Of a stretch of DNA of 64,000 nucleotides, positions 1 through 12,800 are shown piece by piece. The number at the start of each line of letters is the position of its first letter. The first letter of the stretch is position 1. The DNA is from Rhyacophila brunnea (taxonomy: Eukaryota > Arthropoda > Insecta > Trichoptera > Rhyacophilidae). Position numbers and translations under genes: made by a program. The notes under the pieces were generated by a model. That model made no database searches and had not been told where the DNA came from. It was given only the letters and a program-made list of their open reading frames with translations. The stretch covers positions 992,001 through 1,056,000 of the forward strand of contig JAGYXB010000160.1 of assembly GCA_022495005.1 (NCBI GenBank). The letters run 5' to 3'.

Positions 1-169
1 TGAAATCAATGAAATAGACAACCGTTGGCGCGCCTCTACTCACACCCTAACTCACCCATCCATTACTGCTAACCACCAATTTACCTACATGTCATGAACT
101 GTTGGAAGTGTGTTATTTGTATACATTATTGATATATTTTATTAATGTAAAAAAAATAGTTAACCATTT

Positions 170-492
170 TTTTTGAGACACGGTCTAAAAAGATCGTGGC
201 TAGGCGATGCGCGGATTGCGGGTGCAAATGACGCATGCTGAACGAAATATAATTTGTCATATAAATCCAACATGCGTCCATTTAATGTTCTGTTTATTGT
301 TCTATTAGTAACAATAATATATTCATTGACATGTTTTCTTTTTCAAGTAAATGGGTAACGTTTTTAGTCATCTTTACACGATTTAAGAATTAATACCGCC
401 GTCGCCATCACGAAACAAATTGACGTTCGCTCTCCGAATGCCTATATCTATAGTTGAAAATTCTTTGCCGTTTCACTGATGTATCGTCTTAA
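170..492. mobile_element. piggyBac-like MITE (TTAA family), copy 1
   Basis: Contains GGTCTAAAAAGATCGTGGCT and ends ...TCACTGATGTATCGTCTTAA (TTAA at 489-492). Left end decayed. Lies in the FOCAD intron beyond exon 9. Confidence 0.5.
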
Positions 493-686
493 GAATGTAA
501 CATTATAATTATGTATGTTTAAAAAGAAAGTATTTTAGGGCTGTCTTTTTTCAATGCCTACACAATATTAATTTTTTATGACTTATCAATTCAACCACAC
601 TAAAAATGTTGAGGAATCGCTATCAAGTGTTTCAATAGAAAAAAATTCAAGAGTCTCGATTTCTTTATAGTCCAAAGAGCGCCTAC

Positions 687-895
687 CTGTTTCCTGATGA
701 ACTCCATGATACCTCTAACAACACTAGTTACGGGAAGATATTTAACATTCTCTGGTTCCGCTTTCCCTTCATTCTCATGATAGACGCCACTGTGGTACTC
801 AAGGATTTCTCTCTCTATCAGGGTATGGCAGAAGTCCGACACTCCAGGCAGCGTGGAGTGATTCGAATATTTGAACATGTTGGCCCAGCATTCAC
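687..895 (-). CDS. FOCAD: FOCAD exon 9 (last in window)
   Basis: Residues 746-815 (ECWANMFKYSNHSTLPGVSD; FCHTLIEREILEYHSGVYHE; YLPVTSVVRGIMEFIRKQ). Acceptor CCCTAG|GT, donor AAACAG|GTAGGC. Ends on a codon boundary; the next exon must lie left of position 1. Confidence 0.87.
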
Positions 896-3800
896 CTAGG
901 GGTGAACAGAAAAATGACAACGGTAATGAATTACATTTTTTTAATAATGTCATTAAATGAGGTTTTCTTGATCTGATTATGTCTTTCAGAAGATAAAGAA
1001 ACCTGGTGGATTTTCAACTTTCACAGATGGACGTCATAATCAGAAATTGATAATTTTTTTTCCAACCATGTTTGATCCTGATCGGATCATATCGGCCTCG
1101 ACAAAGTGGAGGTTTGTATTAACAGATTTTGTTTTTACAAGAAATAGATGTCAGCCACTTGCTCAACCTATTAGGTCAACACTCTGACTCATACACAAAT
1201 TGAAAAACAATACGTGTATTTGCCAGACCCAGGATTCGAACCTGGGACATACGAAGCTATAGGCCGACGCTAATGGCCACACGGCCATCGTGGATAAGCT
1301 ACATAAACAGAGACAATGAAGATAGCCTTGTTCTATAGAAACGGAGCCTAAATATATGAAAGTGAGCCTGAAAGACTGGTTACTAAGGCTGATAGTTAAA
1401 TTAGTTACAAGTTATTTCACATTGTAGATTAATATCTTGTCAATTTCTTATCAAACTCAGTAGTCCACCGCGTACAAGTATACAACGCAGATGAGACGGG
1501 TTTATTTTGGAAACTTCTCCTTCGTAAAACAAATGTTCATCGCGAAGTAAGTAATATACCAGGGAAGAAAGTGCCCAAGGACCACATCACAATTATGCCG
1601 TACTCCAATGCAACTGGGATACACAAATTGAAGCTTTTGGTCATAGGGATCCTAAGCCATTCAAGAATGTCTGCCTCACTGAACAAATGGTTGTGGCAAG
1701 TGATTTACTGTTTAATATGTAGTTAATAAATATGTATAGTTTAGTAAATACCCACTTGATTTTGATTATAAATAAAACCGTAATTTTCTAGTACAAATTT
1801 CTTAAAAATACTATCTTTACACTCTCAGTAATCCACCGCTTGATTATCTGACAACTACCATAATCCGCCGTTATTTTTACTAGTTGAAAGCATAACAAGC
1901 TCTATAATTCGCCGTATTCGATTGTCAAATTCAAAGCCAGGAATCTTAAGCCATTCAAGAATATCTGTCTCACTAAACAACTGGTTGTGGTTCAAGTGAT
2001 TTACTATATTCAGTTAATAAACTTAGTTTATAAATATGTATTATTTAGTAAATACTTTATTTAAAAAAAAAAAAAACGTAATTTGCTAGTACAAATTTCT
2101 CAAAAAAACTATTTTTACGAAATACCTGTTTTAATTTTTAACCATATTTTGTATGTATGCACTGTAATCCGCCGCTTTCACTAATTGGACACTTGTCTGG
2201 TTTTTGGGGTGGCGGATTACTGAGAGAGTACTGTATTATAATATAATAATATAAGTTGTCTATATAACAGACCATCATTATTTAAAATATTTTAATGAGC
2301 AATCACAAAAAATCAAAGTATCATATGTACATATAACAAAACATCTTAACAGGCTGCCTTCTTTCACTGCACCAATGCACGGAATATAAATTTTCCATTG
2401 TTATTAATTCAACCATACTAAAAAAATGTTTTTGCGAATATGAGCTTTAAGGTCATAATTAAATTATTTACTCGGTATATAATCCAAGACATCTTCCGGT
2501 TTCCTCTGGGCATCCGAAGGAGTCTGACAGAACTCGGCGGGCAGCTTGAGACCCTTCCTGAAGATGTCTGGAAGGTGCTTCAGCTGCATGTGTTCCACCT
2601 TGAAGCGGGAGAGGGCCTGCAGAGCCGCAACGGTGACCGTCGGTTCGTGACTGTTTACCACAAACTGCCATAACACTGTGAGGCTTTCGTCCAGAAACTT
2701 ATCATTGTCCGGCGAAGGTGTGTACAGGGCAGGAACTGAGCTGAGAAGATCGCAGATTCTGTGATATAAGGAGAAAGATTTTAGACGATTTGTAGGTTTT
2801 AATGCAGGGGTTTACAAAGTGTGTCCCTTAGGCCAATTATGTCCCGTGTGACCTTTTGATGTGCCCTACGAGATTTATGTTAAATCTATATTATTTTTTA
2901 TTCTTCATATTGAATATTAAAAAATTACATTTACAATTCAATATCCTCTGGTAAGAATGAATGGTCTGACACTTTGATATTTGTGTATGCGGATGTGCAA
3001 AGTGCTGTTCCTGTAAATATGCAGATTGAATGAATAGATCTGCAACAGAATATGGAAGCGAAAGCATCTTATCATGATAAGAATTTAAGGTAGAGTTCGG
3101 TTATGAGGAATACGGCGGAAAAGACATTTTGAAAATACCCGATATACTTGATTATTTGTTAGTTTGGGTTAGGTTAGTTTAGGTTGGGTTACGTTAGGTT
3201 AGGTTTGGTTAGGTTAACCTAACAAATAATCCAGTATATCGGCTATTTTCAAAATGTGTTTGCCGCTGTATTCCTCATAACCAAACTGTACTGAATTTAA
3301 TTCAATTCTACAAAGGACTTTCACTTGAGGTATATCCAAATATAGTTGAACATGCTCATCAAATGGCTTCTTTATTTGGAAGTACCTATATTTGTGAAAA
3401 AACATTTTCTACAATGAGCATTATTAATAAATCAAACTTAAGATCAAAATTAACAGGTATTTTGCATATTCACACCATATAATTTGAGCCTCGATTGCAG
3501 GATTTAGTTTCAAACAAAGAATTGCATAACTAAGTGCTGTTTTTCCAATACTCGATGCGTGGCAGAGTTCTGTCACGAATATCATCTGTAAGGGATCTTG
3601 GCATTACGTTTGAGAGTAAACTGACATTTATTAGCCATATAGTTACCATTTGTAACAAGGCGCTTAAAATGTTGGGCTTCGTCATGCGTACTTCCCGGGT
3701 CTTTTCGGATGTTACGGTATTAAAACATTTATTTAATTCTTTAGTTCGAAGCAGACTTGAGAGTGGGTCTATTGTTTGGGCACCGCATCAGTTGAAGTAT

Positions 3801-6800
3801 AGCCTTATGGTGGAGAGGGTTCAGAAGAAATTCTTCAGACTCCTTTATTTGAGGTTGTACGGATACTATCCGTGGCTTTATCCAACTGACTTTCTTACAT
3901 ACTGCAGTTTGCAATTTAGAAGAAATCTTTATTTGGCTACGTATTTTTTTCAACTTATACGAGGTATTAATGAGAACTCTGCCATTCTTGGCAGTGTTGA
4001 CCTGTGTGTCCCTGATAACTATCTTAGAAATAGAGAACATCAGTTGTTTATTCTCCCAAGGTGCAGAACCAACCTGCCACTGGTAATGCCAATTGGGAGG
4101 GCGATAACTATGTTCAACGAAATTGCTTCGGGTGTTGATATATTCCACCTACGTGAGGATGAGTATAGGTGGACGTTGTTTTATAAATTCTTAAAATAGG
4201 GTCTGCTGAACTCATCCGGTGTACTTCCTTGTACCTATCTAATTCATATTTTTGTATGTACATATTTCTACTGTTTAATAACATACTATGTATCTCTTTT
4301 TTTATGTAACACTTACTGTTTTAAGTATACTTCTTTGTTTCTATATGTCATGTTGTGAACGTCTTAAACTTAAAATTTTTAATGTCCACAATATGTTAAA
4401 AATAAATTGAAATTGAAAATAAATTGAAATTGAAATTGAAATAAATAATCAGATGGTGAAAAAATTTAAATATTATTTTTTAGTAATTAATAAGAGTAAT
4501 AACAATGTATATTTAGTTAAAAATATAAGTTTACACGATGAAATATTTTTTTATTTTTTTGCCTGTTTTTTAAAAACCGAAAATATTCCAAAGTGTGGCC
4601 CGCCAAATATTTTTGATTTCAAAATTGTCCCTTTGACAAAAAAGTTTGTGAACGCCTGTTATAAAGGGTGGGGAACCTTTTCGTGTTAGAATGCCGTATT
4701 ATGTTAGCTATAACCCAATAAGGTCACATTTAAGAAACTTCAATTAGATTTACTTCAAAATATACATTACTTTGGAAAAATTGAATTACCATGTACAACC
4801 GACTTAGCCAGCTCGCACATCACAACTCGCCTCGTGTGCCTGACCGCCATAAATCAAAATTTCCGAGAATGGGCAGCCGGTGTTCCTTGATACAACCTCG
4901 CACATCTGCCTAGTGATATCGACATTCGCCGCATCGTGGCTGCTCCGAACACGGCGACAGTCTGGAGAGAAATGGCCGATTGTGCAGCTGTGCGCATGCG
5001 CGGAGTCGACATTGGCCGATTTCGACATGCAGGTTCTGGCCAACTCAACTCGACGCATGTCGCAGTGTCGCAGTTGCATCGGCCAATCTGCGAAGCTCCA
5101 TTTGATAACGTTTGTTTCTTGGTTTACGATGACGTCACATCGACGAATTCGTCGTAAGACGCATGCGACGAGTTCTGATGTGCGAGCCCTCTTAGACATT
5201 CACAGGGATTTTTGTCCTTTCACAAGAAGTCTATTCTTTTGGATATCTGTGTACTACTTAATTATTATTAATCAATTAAAAGGCGCAAAAATTGTATGGG
5301 CAGACCCAGTTCTCCATAAATAAGTCAACGTCAAAATAATCATTTCTAGACACAACTACGCAGCTTCACCAATATATTTAATGTATGGTTAAGAGATATT
5401 TACACACATCACTGTATCCAAACGTAACATGGTTTACTGACCCAATTTGAGCAGATGGGCGCTTGTCTCTTGTGATTCGGGGGGCTAAAACTTTCCAGGT
5501 ACCAGCAGGGGCAACAATTTGAGACTGCCATAGCGCCTTGAGTCCTTCCAGGGCGAGGCAGAAGGCAACAGAGCTTGCAGTGTCGTTGCAACAGCTCAAA
5601 ATACCCGAGATGACAGGGACTAACTCTGCACCGTAGATGATGGCTCTATGATAAACATAGACAATATTTATTATATTTATTTGACATGTGTCTAATTATT
5701 TCAATGAAAATAAATATGAATGACTGACAAAGTTTAGTGTGCACTATTTATGGCGGATCTTGACAGCCTACCTCCACCCTTCGCCACTGGCACGACCCCT
5801 TCAAGCGTAAATACGACCCTGCACATTAACCGTCAAAACGACATCAGTCAAGAAGTTAGTACAAGAATTACTTAAGTAGTAATTACTTAGTATAAACAAA
5901 TTCTACTACGGTTTACAGAAACAATTCTGATCACGCTTCCACTCAAATAAAGCGAAAATAAAGTTATATGAAGCCCTTATTAACCTATAAGACGGAATGG
6001 TGGCCATTATCAAAACAAGATGACAAGAAACTGAACACTTTTGAAACGAAGATATAGAGAAAAGTTTTCGAAGTCATATATGCGAGGAAGGTACAACCAT
6101 GAACTAGCTCTGTGCAATGTATGCTTGCTTACCTTGTTTCGCAAATGTGTTTAACGGCTTTAGCTCTTGCGGTGTGGACTTCCCATTCGCTTTCCTGGGT
6201 TTTGGATTTCTTACCTACAAGCAGCTGTTGCAAGTATGGGTAGCATCGAGTTTGGTTGTCAAAGAGAATCAAATACAACTCGATGAAGAACGAAATGGGA
6301 AAAGTCGGAAGCTTTTGTAAATCCTCCAATACTCGGACTACGGCCGGAACATTTTCCTAGAAGTAAAAATCAACATAACAATATTACTACTGACTCCAAT
6401 AATCGAGTAATAAAGTGTCCATTTCTGAAGATATGGTCACAAGCTTGAACCCTGTGGGTGGTATATTCATATGTTGTTTTTCATGTGTCCAAAACGGTAA
6501 CCGGACAAAACAGAATATGATATAACAGAACATGAAGAAACAAAACAGAACAGTGACAAAATAGAACAGCCAGGGGAAAAATAAATTATCCATTTTTGTC
6601 ATATCTATCTATTAATTAAATACTTATAAAACTTAAGTTTCCAAACGAAATATATATAAATATTTAATATTTATAATAAATAATCACTGCATGTTGGCCA
6701 TTAGGCGTAAAAACATCAATTTACCTGCTTGATTTTGATAATCATGCACAACTGTACAGAATAATTAAACTCATTATTTCGTTGTACCTAGTCACCCAAG

Positions 6801-9800
6801 CATTTTGAACACATTACGCAGACGTGATATACCTAACTTGCCGGCAACACCGAGTTAAGTACCGTTTGATTGAGACTTTCCAGCGATTAGGAGTGCAGAA
6901 ATTATATAATTTGATTTTTTTACGGCGTATGGAAAACCTGTGTTATTAAAAATATATACAACATAAATAGAGATATGACAATTTAAATATTAAATGTTAT
7001 ATTTTTTCTGTAAGGTCATAGTTATATTAATTGCTGTTCTGTTTTGTCACTCTTCTGTTTTTTCATGTTCTGTTTTGTTAGGTACCGTTTTGTCTCTTCA
7101 TGTTCTGTTTATTCATGGAACCATCCAAAGCATGGGCCTGGAGTAAGTGGGCAACATCAATTTTTCTTCAAAAAATCTTTGGCAGGTGGTCAACATTTAC
7201 ATTGAATTATAAAGCTAATGAAAGAAAAAATATATTACTCACGTCATGATTAATCCAATTTGTATGATGATGGCGACCGAGCACTTGGTAGGAATTTGAA
7301 ACACCTCATAGTGTAATAGTGTAATTATTAACAAATTACTTGTATGGACAGTTGATTGGACAAGAGCACTCACTCAAAAAGTGAGTTTGAATCACACTCA
7401 GTCCAAACTGTTTACTAAGAAATTATTGCACACACAAAACACTTTTAAATATTATAGTAATATACCTTAGACACGGCCATATTGGAAATGCCTCGCAAAA
7501 AATCAACGATCTCTTGTGCATTCCTGGACATCCTCAGAGCTCCAAGAGTGACCGGCAAGAGTCCCATAGCCAAACTTTTATTAGTTTTTACTTCATCAAT
7601 CAGTACAGAAAAGACTTTGGACTTATTGAAATAAACTTCTTTCGTCGATTGCGGAGGTATTTGCATTAGAAGACCGTGTAGTGATAATATGTTTTGCGTA
7701 TTAACACTTATCCTTCGGTGGTCTTTCAACCGGTCTATCCACACGTTGAATAATTCCGGTTTCCCCAAGAACGCTTCGTGGTTCATAAATATCTCAACCA
7801 CTCTGTATAATCTCGGATGAATGGATTGCATAAAATAAAAAGCCTTATTCGAGCAAAGTGTTGTAATACTGTTGCACGGTTTTCTTCGAACATGCATAGC
7901 AAAGTCTACGATTGATTTTGCATCATTTTCGAAATCACGAGTCAGCGTCGTCGGATAATACAACCATTGAAGCAGTGAAGAGGAGAGAATGTATATCGAT
8001 AATGGATTATCGTAGAATCTGTAAGTTTTTTTACCTGAAACAAAAAACAATTACATGGTCTCAGAGTAATAATATAAAGAGAGTGGTTATTGTTCGGCAA
8101 AATGAAGCCGTGTATCTCGCGTATAACGCACAGTAGAACCTCAATTTTATTATCATTAACTTAACTATGAAAAGTTAAAACATCATGTTGCTTCTCAGTA
8201 CGGCTACCAAATTTAAACACAACATAGTTAAACATATTTTCAATTAAATTAACTAAAAATAATTACCACTAACTTTATATTTAATACAAAAACAATAAAT
8301 TTCAGCAACAATTGTGGAGTTGTCGAATATCGACACACAATAATCAAACAATGCATAGCACAACCACTAATTTAAAGAAGTTAATATTCTTGAAATAACA
8401 TGGTATTTTTTACTATTAGACAAAATTTGTAGTGTGTGTTTATCTCACTGATGATCGACCCGCCATGCCGGGCCCCCCCTGAGCCTGGGCCCCAGGCTAG
8501 AGCCCTGTCAGCTCCCCCCTTTGTGGGGGTTATTGTCCTATCTAATTGCGACAAAGTTAAGTAGTGGTTTTTGCAATACTCTCTGAAGTGTTTTCGAAAT
8601 GACGTTACTTTTTGTCAATAAGCTTTAAGATGACATCTAAGATGAAGATGTGATCTGCTTCAGCCACGTGCTGCGGATGCTTCAAGGGAGTCTATTCCTG
8701 ATCGACTTTTTCTTCAAACCAATCTTCAATTAAACAGATAAAATATTTGATCAAAGTCAGCTGTCATAAAAAAAAATACTTACACAATCCCATCAAATCC
8801 CCTAGATAGCAAACAGGACAAGAGATGAAAGCCTCCGCAAGAAGGAAAAGCAGGCAGTCGGTAACCACTTGAGACCCGGGATAATCCAAAGCTTGGTGGA
8901 TGAGTTCTATGCAAGGCCTAGGATCCTCTTCAGCGAGGATTAAATCACAGATTGTATTTCCCAATGCCGGTATCAACGCAAAGATAAGATCCTCTTTGCC
9001 TTTAGCTATCGACCATTTTGTTACGATGGAGTACATTTCGTAGGACGTGTGGCTTTTTGAATTTGGCGCGTTGGGCTAGAATTATAAGAGAGATTATTGA
9101 AATCAATTTACTCCCAGAGTTTCAGAAGCAATTTATATTCAAATTTATTTATTTATACAAAGGGAATATTGGGCGCAATATTAAATAAGGGAGGAAATGG
9201 GACGACTTGGCGAAGTCATTTGGACCAGGACAACTTGACAATATTTTCTTTTCCTACTTTCTAGCATATATCGATTTAAACTTCCATTGGCTACTCGCTG
9301 TTTCGAGTTGTAATGTACGTGTATTTATTCACAAATTTTATTCTACATATTTTGGCATAACCTGACACACACACCTGTAACAAAATAATTGTTCCGAATG
9401 AGACTTGAATTAACGTCCATCAAATCCGGATGGTGATCATTATTGTTAAATTTATGTCTTTATTTCTCCCTGTATTTTTATTTAAATATTGTTTTATTTA
9501 ACACTTATTTTTTATATGTCATGTCGTGAACACTTTAAATTTGTAATTTGTGATCCATACGAGGGGAGTTCCATAAGATCGCGGAATGGTGATGAAAGTA
9601 GCAAGTATTGGGATTAAAATTTTGGTACTGTTCGGTTATACGGAATAAAGCGGAAAACACATTTTGAAAATACCCGATATACTGGATTATTTGTTAGTTT
9701 GGGTTAGTTTAGGTTAGGTTGGGTTAGGTTAGGTTGAGTTAGGTTAGGTTAGGTTGGGTTAGGTTAGGTTAAACTAAAAAATAATCCAGTTTATCGGCTA

Positions 9801-12800
9801 TTTTCAAAATGCGTTTTCCGCTGTATTCCGTATAACAGAACAGTACCAAATTTTTTTTTTGTTAAGTAATCCTTTTTAGGTATACTTGAGCAATTTCAAG
9901 TTGATTGTTCCATTAAATCATTTCCAATATTCAAAAAAACAGAAGAAAATGGTAATTTAAAAATGTCAAAATTGAGCTTCATGTAGTAATTATATTCCTC
10001 ATAAAACAGGGAAGAGGTGTGGAAACCATCCAAATGAAATGAAATTTGTTTATGGCACTCTTTGTTGTGGTAAAACCATGATTTACAAAATGGTTACATT
10101 TATTTTAACAAGATAGAGAGTCATTAGAAGATGATGACTGTTGTGGAAGGCCAATTGACATCACTACACATGAAATGATATTAAAAATCAAAGATGCCCT
10201 TATGAAAAATGGTCGGCTAAAACTAACCGAAATCGCAGAAAGTTTCAATCTATCCAGAATTATACACGAAAATCTTGGGATGTCAAAGGTAAGCGCAAGA
10301 TGGGTGCCACGAATGCTTATGCCACATCAAAAAAGTTACCGTGTGGAATGTTCTAAGCAGTTTTTAAAGCAGTCTGGCGTCAATTGAGAGGAACTTATCA
10401 AGAAAATTGTTACAGGAGATAAAACATGGGTTCATCATTATGACCCTGAGTCAAAACAGGAGTCCATGCAATGGCATAAAAAGGGTGGTTCTGCCCCCAA
10501 GAAATTCAAGGTCGTACCATCGGCTGGGAAGGTAATGGCAACAGTGTTTTGGGATTCACAAGAAATCCTGTTATTACATTGTAAACCAAAAGGCACCAAC
10601 ACCACAGGACAGTACTACGTTAATATTCTAAGTCGCTTAAAAGAATCTATTAAAGTAAAAAGGAGGGGAAAATTAACAAAAGGCGTGTTCTTAGTATATG
10701 ACAATGCACCTGTTCACAAGGCTCAGATTGCAATGGCTACTATGACAAAATGCGGCTTCCAGGAATTGCCTCGTTCACCTTACAATCCTGATCTAGTACC
10801 TAGTGATTATTACTTGTTTCCAAATTTGAAGAAAGACATACGTGGAAAACATTTTGATGATGATGACTCCTTACAGGCAGACGTAAACGTGGATTTTGAA
10901 GGCAAATCGGAAAATAATTTTTATGAATGTTTAGAAAAATTAATCGATAGATCTAAGAAGTGTATTCATGTCCGAGGAGATTATATCTTTCTGTCCCATT
11001 CCGTGAACTTATGGAACTCCCCTCGTAATATGTAAATAAATAAATTTGAATTGTATCTTGATGAAGTCAAAGGAAATTGTTAACAGTGTTATACATACCT
11101 GTTGACGACATGTTTGCTGCCAGCCCAGACATTCCAGCACCAGAGAAGTTTGTCCGGGACATTTCTCCGCAAGCAGCAATAAATTCATGGCACTGATGGC
11201 ATTTGTTGAATCACTCTGGTTAGGATTACACAAAATCCATAGGAAAACTGGTCTCAATATTTCAATGCTATGCAACGACATTCTGAAACAGTATCGCAAT
11301 CTTAACGCTCCGAGTTTAACATTGGGATTAAATCTATTGATATAATAATAATGATATTAAGCCGGCTCGCACATCAAATCTTGTCGAATCTGCAACGTGT
11401 CGAATACGTCAATGTCACATCATCGTTATTCACAAAACACACGTTGCCAAATGGAGCTCCGCAGATTGGTCGAATGCGACATTTTAGTTTGAAAAAAACA
11501 TCTAATGCTGCCATCAACAAATCGCATGCGTGTCAGGTTGAGTCGAAGACGCCAGAATGCATATACAGACCTACGAATTGGTCATTCCTATACTGGCTCG
11601 CTGGTCACCGCATCCAAATGTATATACGTTTCGAGAGGTTACGTGTGACTGTCGCTAGGTCGATGTACGCAGTCTTCATATGCAACACCGCAGCGACATT
11701 CCTGTAAGGTTTCATTTATGGCTGTGTGGCAGACGAAGCCAGTTTAGATGTGAGAGCCAGCTAAGAATAAGAGAGCAACTGACTACATCTAACTATTTGT
11801 CACAACTTTATGACGTTCTTTGACATTGGTATGGTTACAATGCTGAAGTTGATGTCAATATACATATACATAAGAGAAAACTATATTTTAAAGATAAACA
11901 TTTCCACAAAATAATATGTAAGAAGATTCGGGATTCGGTAGACATATTATGTCTTCAATAGATTCTATCACATGAAAATTGAGGGAAATGAAAAAGCGGA
12001 TGATCTGGCAAATAATCTGGTCAGTCAGGCACATCATATCACTGGATCCCAGAATGCTGAGACTGGAATGAGTACATTAAGAAAACGTGCCAAACAAGGC
12101 CTGAACAAAAACGATGCATAAGTGCGAGTGAGAAAGTATTCGGCACCCTTATAAACTCTGCGACATGCGCTAGAGTAAGATAAAAGGTTTACAGATGTGT
12201 AAGATATCTTGCTATGGTGTCGCGCGAAATCTTAGTTAGTCTCATAGCAAGTGTCGATAAACCGCGAGCGTATGTTGCTAAAATTGCTATTTTTTGTGTT
12301 AAATGTAAAGTTAGTGGTAAATATTTTTAGTTAATTCGGTAGAAAATATGGTTGTGTGTTCTATTAAAATGTGATAGCCGTAGTGACAAGCAAGATTCAT
12401 AGGTTTCATAGGTAAGTTCATACATATTCGTGATAATTTATTTGTATCTCTATATATATAAAAATCTCGTGTCACGATGTTTGTGGTCGAACTCCTCCGA
12501 AATGGCTCTACCGATTTTTATGAATTTTTTTATGTATATTTTTTAGGTATGAGAATAGGTCAACAAGTATATTTCATACTGCTAGGTGATTAGGGTATCT
12601 CTATCCAGAAAATTTTTTCTTTTATTTTTTTGAAAATTTCTTTTTGTATTTTTTTTATTATTTTGCATCAAAAAATACATATAATCCCAAATTTTCACCC
12701 TCCTATCCCCACTGTGATCCCCGGGGTTCCAGCGGCTAGCTCAGATGTCCATCGAACCCCGGATTCACAAAAAAAGAAATTCAAACGGTTGGAGTATAAA

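Larger units (their letters stand above)
2805..4658 (+). mobile_element. hAT transposon remnant in FOCAD intron 7
   Basis: Ends CAGGGGTTTACAAAG and CTTTTTTGTGAACGCCTG-like in inverted form (right end TTTGTGAACGCCTG). Around 3,020-3,530, with frameshifts, it reads a hAT dimerisation region: ...IDLQQNMEAK, then HQMASLFGSTYICEKTFSTM and RLQDLVSNKELHN. It is interrupted by a MITE (3089-3292) and a LINE (about 3530-4440). Not functional. Confidence 0.65.

Noticed and set aside
4804..5323. 131- and 147-codon ORFs on opposite strands
   Set aside because: They mirror each other within a TTA-flanked inverted-repeat MITE; no family, and composition follows the repeat.
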